Positions 15,621 to 23,216 of a stretch of DNA of 64,000 bases are shown here, one piece after another (positions within the stretch are counted from its first letter, which is position 1; each line of letters begins with the position of its first letter). A model generated the notes under the pieces. It saw only the letters and a list, made by a program, of their open reading frames with translations. It searched no databases and was not told where the DNA came from. The translations under genes and the position numbers were made by a program. The stretch comes from Labrenzia sp. THAF82. Lineage in GTDB: Bacteria > Pseudomonadota > Alphaproteobacteria > Rhizobiales > Stappiaceae. The stretch spans positions 1,764,501 through 1,828,500 of the forward strand of contig NZ_CP045354.1 of the NCBI RefSeq assembly GCF_009363435.1, in the 5' to 3' direction.

Positions 15621-16676
15621 ATGGCGAACCTGTCATTGCACAAGCTGACCAAGTCCTATGGGAAGGTTGAAGTCCTACACGGCATCGATCTGGACATCAA
15701 GGACGGCGAATTTGTTGTTTTTGTCGGTCCATCCGGCTGCGGCAAGTCCACAAGTCTGCGCATGATTGCCGGTCTTGAAGACATAACCGCTGGAGAAATC
15801 CGGATCGGGGATCGGGTGGTCAACAATCTGGAGCCGAAGGACCGCGACATTGCTATGGTCTTTCAGAACTACGCCATATATCCGCACATGACAGTGCGCA
15901 AGAACATTGCCTTCGGCCTCTGGACTTCGAGCCTGAGCAAGGCGGAGAAGGCGAAGCGGATTGAGGATGTCGCTCGCATTTTGGATATGACCGACTTGTT
16001 GGAGCGCAAGCCCTCGCAGCTTTCGGGTGGTCAGCGCCAGCGTGTTGCAATCGGCCGTGCGATGGTTCGCCAGCCAGCCGTGTTTCTGTTCGACGAGCCG
16101 CTGTCCAATCTCGATGCGCAATTGAGAACCCAGATGCGGCTGGAGATCAAGAAGCTTCATCAGCAGGTTGGCAATACAATCATTTTCGTGACGCATGATC
16201 AGGTTGAAGCCATGACGCTTGCCGACCGCATCGTGATCATGAAAGACGGCCATATTCAGCAAGTGGGTACACCGGAAGAGGTTTTTTATTCGCCTGCAAA
16301 TACCTTCGTGGCGCAATTTATCGGCGCACCATCCATGAACATGATCAGCATCATCGGAGGCGGTGAGCAGATAAGGCTGAAGAGCGGCGGCAGCATCAAT
16401 CCCGGCAAGACAACTCAGGACGGGCGCGAGATGCTTTTGGGTATCCGGCCGGATGATCTGGCAATTGACACTGAAAACCCGATTGTGACCGGTAAGGTGG
16501 TCGTTCGCGAACCGCTCGGTTCTGAGACCCTGATTTATGTGAACGGACCAGAGGGCGAAATCGTTGCGAAAGTGCCAGGCAAGAGCGGCGTTCTGGTAGG
16601 AGATGAAGTCAAGCTCGGGGCTGCACCGGAAACGCTGCACTTTTTTGACACTGAAACCGGAGCCGCGTTGGTCTGA
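15621..16676 (+). CDS. CUT1 ABC transporter ATPase (UgpC/MalK type)
   Basis: A 351-residue ATPase with Walker A GPSGCGKS (36-43), Q-loop VFQNYAIYPHM, ABC signature LSGGQRQR (134-141), Walker B VFLFDEP (154-160) and the H-loop in VTHDQVEAMTLADR. A C-terminal TOBE/regulatory domain starts near residue 235 and includes LLGIRPDDL. It powers the two permeases encoded upstream. Its TGA overlaps the ATG of the kinase gene. Confidence 0.95.
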   Translation: MANLSLHKLTKSYGKVEVLHGIDLDIKDGEFVVFVGPSGCGKSTSLRMIAGLEDITAGEIRIGDRVVNNLEPKDRDIAMVFQNYAIYPHMTVRKNIAFGLWTSSLSKAEKAKRIEDVARILDMTDLLERKPSQLSGGQRQRVAIGRAMVRQPAVFLFDEPLSNLDAQLRTQMRLEIKKLHQQVGNTIIFVTHDQVEAMTLADRIVIMKDGHIQQVGTPEEVFYSPANTFVAQFIGAPSMNMISIIGGGEQIRLKSGGSINPGKTTQDGREMLLGIRPDDLAIDTENPIVTGKVVVREPLGSETLIYVNGPEGEIVAKVPGKSGVLVGDEVKLGAAPETLHFFDTETGAALV

Positions 16677-17566
16677 TGCTGCACTCGGACACATCAGCCC
16701 AGGTCCTCTGCATCGGACGGATCTATTGCGATCTGGTTTTTGCCGGCGTTCCCAGAATGCCCAGCCTCGGATCTGAAGTCTTTGCTGAAGGTGTTTCACT
16801 GCATGCAGGTGGCGGTGCATTCAATACGGCAGCCGCTTTTGCCGCTCTTGGCTGGCAAACTGCCCTGAGCGGCGTCTTACCGGCCGCACCCTTTGAGGCA
16901 AAAATCCTGCAGGAGGGACGCGAAAGAGGGCTGGACCTATCCATGTGCGCACCGGCCGCTCCCAATGCGTCGCCCCAAATTACCGTTGCAATACCCTTGC
17001 AAGGGGACAGATCCTTTTTGAGTCAGAAATCCGGGGCTGCCTTTCCTGTTTTGGATCCGTCGGCACCTTCCTCCAGATCAATCAAACACTTGCATATAGG
17101 TGAGCTGAAAAGCCTTTGCGAAAGCCCGGATGTGCTTGCAATTGCCCGTCAAGCCGGTTGGAGCATTTCGCTTGATTGCGGCTGGGACGACACATTGCTT
17201 GGGCAAGGCAATGAGATGTCCGGCCTTATTCAGGCCGTTGATGTTTTTCTGCCGAACCAGCGTGAATTTGCAGCGCTAACAGCTTCAGGTCTTGAGATCG
17301 GCAGCGGACCACTTGTTGTTGTCAAAGAAGGTGCGTCCGGTGCGACGGCAATTCGCGCCGACGCACCGGTACATGCTGCGGCACACTCAGTAGAAGCGAT
17401 TGATACAACCGGTGCAGGTGATGCCTTCAACGGCGGCTTTTTGTCGGCCTGGCTGGCCCGGGAAGATGTGGTTTCCTGCCTGGCAAATGGCAATCGATGT
17501 GGCGCTTTAGCGGTGCAGTCGTCCGGCGGTGCTGCCTGGTCTGTCGGCAATGAACTGGCTTCCTGA
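16676..17566 (+). CDS. PfkB/ribokinase-family sugar kinase
   Basis: A 296-residue carbohydrate kinase of the ribokinase family. The N-terminal GGGAFNTAAAFAALG signature (45-59) and the C-terminal DTTGAGDAFNGGF anion-hole motif (243-255, catalytic Asp249) are both intact. The start overlaps the ATPase stop (TGATG). As the last gene of the transporter operon it likely phosphorylates the sugar released by the lyase and/or deacetylase. PfkB substrate specificity (fructose, ribose, 2-keto-sugars, nucleosides) cannot be fixed from these motifs. Confidence 0.9.
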   Translation: MLHSDTSAQVLCIGRIYCDLVFAGVPRMPSLGSEVFAEGVSLHAGGGAFNTAAAFAALGWQTALSGVLPAAPFEAKILQEGRERGLDLSMCAPAAPNASPQITVAIPLQGDRSFLSQKSGAAFPVLDPSAPSSRSIKHLHIGELKSLCESPDVLAIARQAGWSISLDCGWDDTLLGQGNEMSGLIQAVDVFLPNQREFAALTASGLEIGSGPLVVVKEGASGATAIRADAPVHAAAHSVEAIDTTGAGDAFNGGFLSAWLAREDVVSCLANGNRCGALAVQSSGGAAWSVGNELAS

Positions 17567-17601
17567 TCGGATTGCGCAATTCTTAACCTAAAGGATCAGG
17601 A
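17561..17601. repeat. Inverted repeat between convergent kinase and rfbA genes
   Basis: TCCTGATC (17561-17568) and GATCAGGA (17594-17601) are perfect 8-bp inverted arms covering the 3' ends of both convergent genes, with a 25-nt spacer. No T-run follows on either strand, so a terminator role is only possible. Confidence 0.3.
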
Positions 17602-18504
17602 CGCGAGTGCGTTGTCGAATTCGTGCAGGGGTCTGGTGGGTTCATTCACCAACCACTGCAGATACGTTCCATAGGCTGAACCGGAGACCTTGTCGGCCAG
17701 ATGTTGCAGCTCTTCCTTGCCAATCCAGCCCTGGTGGTACGCAACTTCCTCCGGGCACGCGATTTTCAGCCGTTGGCGCGATTCAAGCGTCTGTATGAAC
17801 GAGGCAGCATCCAATAGCGATTGAGGGGTGCCTGCATCGAGCCAGGCAAAGCCTCTACCCAGCCGCTCGACGTGCAGACTGCCACAGTTCAGATAAGCCT
17901 TGTTGATGTCAGTGATCTCAAGTTCGCCTCTGGCAGAGGGTTTCAAGGACTTTGCGACATCAACGACATCTGCGTCATAGAAATAGAGGCCGGTAACCGC
18001 CCAATCCGTGCACGGTTCGGTGGGCTTTTCGGTGATAGAAACCGCTCGATAATCGGTGTCGAACTCAACCACACCATATCGTTCCGGATCATGAACCTGA
18101 TAGGCAAAAACCGTTGCACCATTCGACCGGTTTTTTGCTGACAGCATTTTTTCCGGCAAGCCCTTGCCGAAAAAAATATTGTCGCCGAGGATGAGCGAGG
18201 CGCGTTCTCCTGCGAGAAAGTCTTCTGCAATCAGGAATGCCTGCGCAATGCCTGCCGGGTGATCCTGAGCAGCATATTGCAACTTGATCCCCCATTGTTG
18301 GCCGCTACCAAGCAGGCGCTGAAAGCCGCCGATATCCTGCGGCGTACAGATCACAAGGATTTCCTTGAGCCCGGCGAGCATCAATGTCGTCAGCGGGTAG
18401 TAGACCATGGGCTTGTCATAGACCGGCAAGAGCTGTTTCGAACTCGCCAGGGTCATAGGATAAAGACGGCTTCCTGAGCCGCCAGCAAGAACGATACCCT
18501 TCAA
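17596..18504 (-). CDS. rfbA: Glucose-1-phosphate thymidylyltransferase
   Basis: A 302-residue nucleotidyltransferase making dTDP-glucose, the first step of dTDP-L-rhamnose synthesis. The N-terminal LAGGSGSRLYPMT loop, the KQLLPVYDKPMVYYPL segment, the LILGDNIFFG metal region and the ITEKP substrate loop are all typical, and the length matches RmlA. It is the last gene of the - strand run, overlapping rfbD by 4 bp. Confidence 0.96.
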   Translation of the reverse strand: MKGIVLAGGSGSRLYPMTLASSKQLLPVYDKPMVYYPLTTLMLAGLKEILVICTPQDIGGFQRLLGSGQQWGIKLQYAAQDHPAGIAQAFLIAEDFLAGERASLILGDNIFFGKGLPEKMLSAKNRSNGATVFAYQVHDPERYGVVEFDTDYRAVSITEKPTEPCTDWAVTGLYFYDADVVDVAKSLKPSARGELEITDINKAYLNCGSLHVERLGRGFAWLDAGTPQSLLDAASFIQTLESRQRLKIACPEEVAYHQGWIGKEELQHLADKVSGSAYGTYLQWLVNEPTRPLHEFDNALAS

Positions 18505-19412
18505 TGCGCATCCCTCCTGGGTCGGGGCAATGCCTGCAGCACATCACTGATGCTCTTCTCGATGGGCGGAAACTTCAGTCCGAAGGCATTCTGGTATTTG
18601 TCCATGCTGAGTACCGTCCTCAATGGCCTTACGGCAGGTGTTGCGAATTCGCTCGAGGCAGCTGCGCAGACCTGACAGGTCGGACCGTAAAGTTTGCCGG
18701 AGACGGAAATTACCTTTTTTGCCCATTGAAAACGGGTCATTGGTTCCGGGGCTGCCAGATGATAGATGCCGGAATAGCTGGTCCAGTCCACGTCTTCGAG
18801 CTGGCGCACGAGGTCCGCAAGTGACTTTGCAAGGTCCAGTGCCGATGTTGGATTGCCGACCTGGTCGGCCACGATACGAAGCTGACGCCCACTGGCAGCT
18901 GCAGACAGCAGCCAGGAAACGAAGTTCGATCCGAAAGGTGAATAAAGCCAGGCCGTTCGAAGGACGATGTGTTTGGGGTTAAGTCGACTGACGCTGTTTT
19001 CGCCTGCCAGCTTCGACATGCCGTAGGCATTGACCGGGTTTGTGCGATCAGTCTCAACATAAGGTGATCGCTTTTCACCATCGAATACATAGTCGGTTGA
19101 GATGTGAATGATCGGAATGTCGTTAACAGCGGAAATCTGAGCAAGATTTCCAGCACCAACGCCATTCACATGATGCGCGTTGTCTGGAAAGCGTTCGGCG
19201 TCGTCTACCTTGGTGTAGGCTGCAAGGTTCAACACGAAGTTCGGCCGCAATCGGTCAATCATCGAGCTGCAACTTTGAGCCTTGGTGACGTCCAGCGTGT
19301 TTCTGTCAAAGAAACAGAATTCAAGATCGGCTGCTGTATCAGAGACAACTTTCAGAGACTTTGAAAGTTGGCCGTTTTTGCCGGTGACCAGAACCCTGGT
19401 TGTCCCCGTCAT
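18501..19412 (-). CDS. rfbD: dTDP-4-dehydrorhamnose reductase
   Basis: A 303-residue short-chain dehydrogenase/reductase that makes dTDP-L-rhamnose with NAD(P)H. The Rossmann start is VLVTGKNGQLSKSL (the second motif glycine of GxxGQLG is replaced by Ser). STDYVFDG and the catalytic YGMSK (Tyr/Lys) are intact. It overlaps rfbA and rfbB by 4 bp each, so the four rhamnose genes are translationally coupled. Confidence 0.95.
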   Translation of the reverse strand: MTGTTRVLVTGKNGQLSKSLKVVSDTAADLEFCFFDRNTLDVTKAQSCSSMIDRLRPNFVLNLAAYTKVDDAERFPDNAHHVNGVGAGNLAQISAVNDIPIIHISTDYVFDGEKRSPYVETDRTNPVNAYGMSKLAGENSVSRLNPKHIVLRTAWLYSPFGSNFVSWLLSAAASGRQLRIVADQVGNPTSALDLAKSLADLVRQLEDVDWTSYSGIYHLAAPEPMTRFQWAKKVISVSGKLYGPTCQVCAAASSEFATPAVRPLRTVLSMDKYQNAFGLKFPPIEKSISDVLQALPRPRRDAH

Positions 19413-20470
19413 GCTGTCGCGCTACCGGAAGCGGCAAGTGTCGGGATTTGATGGGGTTGAACGGACGCTTCGAGAGCCTGATCCAGATACCAGCGAACGG
19501 TTTCTTCAATACCTTCGTTGAAGCCAACTTCCGGCTTCCATCCGGTTGCTATCTCGACCTTTTTTGGGTCAACGGCATAGCGCCGGTCATGCCCTGGACG
19601 GTCAGTGACGAAACGGATCAGGCGTTCATGAGGAGCTTTCTCAGGGACTAGCTTGTCGAACGTCCTGCAAATCAGATGAACCAGATCGAGATTGCAGACT
19701 TCGTTGCGGGCTCCGATGGCATAAGTCTGCCCCGGTCTCCCATGTTTCAGAACCAAATGAAGCGCGCGGGCATGATCGGAAACATGGATCCAGTCACGGG
19801 TTTGATGCCCATCGCCATAAACCGGGAGCGTCCATCCGTTCATTGCGTGTTTGCAGACCAGCGGGATCAGTTTCTCCGGATATTGTTCCGGGCCGTAGTT
19901 GTTAGTGCAGTTGGTGACAATCGCAGGGATTCGATATGTGCGGCACCAGGCCCTCACCAGGTGATCTGACGCGGCCTTGCTGGCTGCATATGGTGATGAC
20001 GGATTGTAAGGCGTGTCTTCCCTGAAGATGCTGTTGCCACTCAGGTCTGCAAGATCCCCGAACACTTCGTCTGTCGAGACGTGCAGGAACCGAAAGGACG
20101 CTGCTTCAGAGCCGTTGCGCGATGCCAGGAACTTTCTGATGGCCTCAAGCAGCACCATCGTGCCTTTGATGTTTGTTTCCACGAAGTCGGTTGCATTTTC
20201 GATCGACCGGTCGACATGACTTTCTGCAGCAAGGTTCAGAACCACAGTTGGGCTGAATCGTCTGAGAATCTGATCAACTTTCCCGAAGTTGCATATGTCC
20301 GCCTGAACGAGGGTGTAACGCGGGTTCTTGCGGAACTCTGCAACGGCCCTGGTGTTGGCAGCGTAGGTGAGCTTGTCGAGCACGATGATTTCATCGTCAG
20401 ACTGTTCGAGCAGGTATCGGCACAAAGCGGTGCCAATAAAGCCGGCTCCTCCTGTAATCAGGACAGGCAT
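19409..20470 (-). CDS. rfbB: dTDP-glucose 4,6-dehydratase
   Basis: A 353-residue extended SDR enzyme with NAD motif GGAGFIGTALCRYL near the N-terminus, the STDEVFGDL segment (Asp-Glu for dehydration) and the YAASKAASDHLV catalytic Tyr/Lys. NNYGPEQYPEKLIPL is the usual nucleotide-sugar contact. It converts dTDP-glucose to the 4-keto-6-deoxy intermediate. It overlaps rfbC by 13 bp. Confidence 0.97.
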   Translation of the reverse strand: MPVLITGGAGFIGTALCRYLLEQSDDEIIVLDKLTYAANTRAVAEFRKNPRYTLVQADICNFGKVDQILRRFSPTVVLNLAAESHVDRSIENATDFVETNIKGTMVLLEAIRKFLASRNGSEAASFRFLHVSTDEVFGDLADLSGNSIFREDTPYNPSSPYAASKAASDHLVRAWCRTYRIPAIVTNCTNNYGPEQYPEKLIPLVCKHAMNGWTLPVYGDGHQTRDWIHVSDHARALHLVLKHGRPGQTYAIGARNEVCNLDLVHLICRTFDKLVPEKAPHERLIRFVTDRPGHDRRYAVDPKKVEIATGWKPEVGFNEGIEETVRWYLDQALEASVQPHQIPTLAASGSATA

Positions 20471-21048
20471 TCGGACACCTCGATCATGTCAGCATAAGTG
20501 AAAACAGGTGGCAGGGCGGTGAACTGCGGGAGGTCCTTGTCCCTGTCAGACAGGTAAGCCGGGTCGTTGCCGAGTTGCCAGTCTATTGCCAGGACCGGAT
20601 CGTCGAAACGGATCCCGCATTCGCTTTGCGGGGCGTAATTCGCGTCGACCTTGTAAAGGACTTCGGCATTTGGCGTGAGCGTCGAAAACCCATGTGCAAA
20701 TCCGGCCGGGACAAAGAGCTGATGCCTGTTTTGAGCACTCAGCACTCTTGCGACATGCATGCCAAAGGTTGGCGACCCAAACCGAATGTCCACTGCGACA
20801 TCCAAGATCGAGCCGCTGGAACAACGAACGAGTTTGGCCTGTTGAAATGGAGGTGCTTGAAAGTGAAGGCCGCGGACAGTCCCTTCTCGCTTGGAAAAGG
20901 ACAAGTTGTCCTGGACAAAATCGGCAGTTACGCCGAGTGGCTCAAGGGCAGATCTGTTATAGGTTTCAGCAAAATACCCGCGAGCGTCCTGATGACAGGC
21001 AGGAACAATCTGCAATACCTCTGCAATTTCCGTCGACATCGCTTTCAT
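20458..21048 (-). CDS. rfbC: dTDP-4-dehydrorhamnose 3,5-epimerase
   Basis: A 196-residue cupin epimerase. DARGYFAETYN, QDNLSFSKREGTVRGLHFQ (with the catalytic His), the GSILDVAVDIRFGSPTFG core and PAGFAHGFSTL are family hallmarks. The start at 21048 overlaps the glycosyltransferase stop as ATGA; a second Met nine bases further on is also possible. Gene order rfbC-B-D-A, all with short overlaps, indicates one transcript. Confidence 0.95.
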   Translation of the reverse strand: MKAMSTEIAEVLQIVPACHQDARGYFAETYNRSALEPLGVTADFVQDNLSFSKREGTVRGLHFQAPPFQQAKLVRCSSGSILDVAVDIRFGSPTFGMHVARVLSAQNRHQLFVPAGFAHGFSTLTPNAEVLYKVDANYAPQSECGIRFDDPVLAIDWQLGNDPAYLSDRDKDLPQFTALPPVFTYADMIEVSECLS

Positions 21049-22328
21049 GCGTGACCCCGTTCCAGTATCGGCTGTCGCATTTGCTTGCTGTTTTTTGCAG
21101 GCGCTGACATTCGGGCGCGCAAAGACGACACCTTCTGCAGCATGGATTGCAGACGCAGGGTGCAGCCTGAGAGTTCAAAGCGGTCAACAACCGTTCTTCT
21201 GGCCGCCCTGCGCATGTCGAACCTGCTTTTGGGATCGCTTAGAGCCGCGCAGACTTCGTCGGCAAGTGCATTCGTGTCCCAGAAGTCCACAAGCGTTCCA
21301 TTGCGCTTATGACGGATCACTTCCTGAACAGGTGCTGTGTTTGACGCAATGATCGGCGCTTCACACGCCATTGCTTCCAGGAACGACCAGGACAGAACAA
21401 AAGGATAAGTCAGGTAGACGTGGGCAGCTGACACCTGGAACAGCTTAACGAGGTCCTGATGTGGCACCTGGCCCAGAAAGTGCGCGCGATCCTGAGGCAA
21501 GCCGGTTTCCGCTACAAGTCTGTCGCGCAGCTCAGAAGCATTTCCTGTTTGGCGGCCGTAGCTGACCCCGTCGCCGCCGGCAATGACGAACTGTGCCTCC
21601 GGGATTTGGGTAGCAACCAGTGCTGCAGCTTTGACGAATTGTGGAAAGCCGCGATAAGGCTCAAGACTGCGGGCTGCAAATGTGACAACCGGATCGCCGG
21701 CGGTCAGAAGCCGGCCGTTTGGCAGACGAAAACTCGCAACACTGTCGGGGCGCGCTCGCGAAGTGTCTATGCCCTCGTGCTGAACAACGATCTTTGATTG
21801 GAATTCCTGTGGGAAGCGGCTTTTTTGCCAGGCGGTCGGACTGATGCCGATATCAATCTGATCCAGCGTTGCCAGCTGAACCGTATTGCGCAATCGAACC
21901 GTTTGGCGATGATGGAGAGACACCTCTTCCGTTGGAGCAAATCCGAGGTCGCCGCCTTGCGGTTGGAAGTAATATTCGCAATAGCCGATGGCGGGTACGT
22001 CCGGCAGTGCATCCTTGACGAACAACATGCCACCCCAACCAATATGGCCCATCACGAGGTCAGGTTTTCGGCCATTCAAGCTAAGCTTGTTCAGTATATC
22101 GGCAACTCGTCGACCAGCGACGATGTAAGGCACGGAGCCCTTGCCGGAAATTTCACCCGATCGGCCTTGGCCACCCGGTTTGTCACCATATCGAAAAACC
22201 CGCAGGCCCGGGACCGGACGATCCATGCTTTCGCAGATGAGCGTTGCCGTCCAACCATCTGAAATCAGGCGCCGGGCCAAGTGAACAAACTGGCCGGGTC
22301 CGTGCCGGTGCACAAACACGATATGCAT
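21045..22328 (-). CDS. GT4-family glycosyltransferase
   Basis: A 427-residue GT-B glycosyltransferase. The N-terminal MHIVFVHRHGPGQFVHLARRL acceptor domain and a C-terminal GT4 nucleotide-sugar domain (VTFAARSLEPYRGFPQFVKA, then LEAMACEAPIIASNTAPVQE with the E-x7-E pattern) are evident. CGGAGACG precedes the ATG. It sits first among the rhamnose genes and may use dTDP-rhamnose, but donor specificity is inferred from location only. It follows the MarR-like regulator by 13 bp. Confidence 0.88.
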   Translation of the reverse strand: MHIVFVHRHGPGQFVHLARRLISDGWTATLICESMDRPVPGLRVFRYGDKPGGQGRSGEISGKGSVPYIVAGRRVADILNKLSLNGRKPDLVMGHIGWGGMLFVKDALPDVPAIGYCEYYFQPQGGDLGFAPTEEVSLHHRQTVRLRNTVQLATLDQIDIGISPTAWQKSRFPQEFQSKIVVQHEGIDTSRARPDSVASFRLPNGRLLTAGDPVVTFAARSLEPYRGFPQFVKAAALVATQIPEAQFVIAGGDGVSYGRQTGNASELRDRLVAETGLPQDRAHFLGQVPHQDLVKLFQVSAAHVYLTYPFVLSWSFLEAMACEAPIIASNTAPVQEVIRHKRNGTLVDFWDTNALADEVCAALSDPKSRFDMRRAARRTVVDRFELSGCTLRLQSMLQKVSSLRARMSAPAKNSKQMRQPILERGHA

Positions 22329-22341
22329 GGATCGTCTCCGG

Positions 22342-22944
22342 TCAGAACCGGTTCATGTCGAGGCGCGGCGTTGCCCGCTGCAGGTCTGTTGCCCAAAGAA
22401 CTTCGAGCTTACGCAGCATTGCGAATGTCTCTTCAAGCGCTTGCAAATCTTTTTCGGATTGAACGACCTGATCCTGATTGACCTCATCTGCGGTCTTTAT
22501 GTCAGCACAAAGCTGTTTGCCCTTGTCCGTGAGGCGGATGCGAGCAGAGCGCCTGTCGCGAGCTGATGCTGTCCGATCAACATATCCAGACTGAACCAGT
22601 TGCTTCAGGCTGTAGGATGCGTTCGAGCCGAGATAGTGGCCGCGATCCATGAGATCACGAACGGAAAGATCATCGTCTCCGATAGTAAACAGCAGCATCG
22701 CGTGCGCAGGAGAAATGTCGTCGGCACCAATTCGAATGAGATCGATGCGCAAGCGATCGAGATATCGCCGGTACATTCTTTCGATAATTCTTACGAGATC
22801 AAAGTGATTTACATGTGGGGCTTGGGGGGCGTTGTTATTCCTGTTTGTGTCGATCGATCTGCTGCCATTTTCCTCAACTCTAGGTTTAATACTCGTCGTG
22901 TGGCCATTTAAGCCAGACACCGTCTCTTTAAATATATCGTGCAT
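22342..22944 (-). CDS. MarR-like winged-helix regulator
   Basis: A 200-residue regulator. After a polar ~50-residue N-terminal extension comes a MarR fold: helix HFDLVRIIERMYRRYLDRL, a winged HTH (LSVRDLMDRGHYLGSNASYS, recognition helix around SNASYSLKQLV) and wing DRTASARDRRSARIRLTDKG. It is similar in layout to LdtR-like regulators of Rhizobiales (family memory, not tested). It heads the GT/rfbCBDA run. An 11-bp tandem repeat lies 22-43 bp before its start codon, suggesting autoregulation and control of the glycan genes. Confidence 0.82.
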   Translation of the reverse strand: MHDIFKETVSGLNGHTTSIKPRVEENGSRSIDTNRNNNAPQAPHVNHFDLVRIIERMYRRYLDRLRIDLIRIGADDISPAHAMLLFTIGDDDLSVRDLMDRGHYLGSNASYSLKQLVQSGYVDRTASARDRRSARIRLTDKGKQLCADIKTADEVNQDQVVQSEKDLQALEETFAMLRKLEVLWATDLQRATPRLDMNRF

Positions 22945-22965
22945 GTGCCCCGAACTCCCGCCAAT

Positions 22966-22987
22966 ATTCGAACTAAATTCGAACTAA
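22966..22987. promoter_or_regulatory. Tandem ATTCGAACTAA repeat, probable operator
   Basis: ATTCGAACTAA occurs twice in perfect tandem (22966-22976 and 22977-22987), one helical turn apart, with TTCGAA cores that are themselves palindromic. It lies just upstream of the MarR-like gene, where its own product or another regulator could bind. A related doublet ATTCGAAATTCGAA lies before galE at 45413-45426. Confidence 0.55.
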
Positions 22988-23013
22988 TCTCATCACTAAA
23001 TTGCTCCCTTTCT

Positions 23014-23029
23014 ATGCACTTCAGTGCAT
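23014..23029. repeat. 16-bp inverted repeat ATGCACT-TC-AGTGCAT
   Basis: Perfect 7-bp arms with a 2-nt centre in the divergent region between the regulator and secretion genes. Its form suits a dimeric regulator site. Binding is inferred. Confidence 0.45.
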
Positions 23030-23216
23030 TCATTGTTTTTAATTTTAACTTTCTACTGCTCGTCAATCGATCGCCACAATTAAAGGCGTTAGTTGACTCG
23101 ATTTAATCTATAGTCATTCATCATTACTAGGGAAAAGATGTGTCGTTTTCTGGGCAAATTTGATTTTTTTCGCACTTGCGAACACATCTATCGGTTGAAT
23201 ATTTGGAGAATTGTAA

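Larger units (their letters stand above)
22945..23216. other. AT-rich divergent intergenic region (regulator / type I secretion)
   Basis: This 272-bp region separates the MarR-like gene from the secretion ATPase gene. It contains the tandem ATTCGAACTAA repeat (22966-22987) and the palindrome ATGCACT-TC-AGTGCAT (23014-23029). TTGACT at 23095-23100 is a possible -35 for the + strand, without a convincing -10. GGAG precedes the ATPase ATG. Both promoters probably lie here. Confidence 0.5.

Noticed and set aside
15675..16820. A 381-codon open frame on the - strand
   Set aside because: It lies opposite an ABC ATPase with all motifs intact and overlaps two genes; composition is shadow-like.
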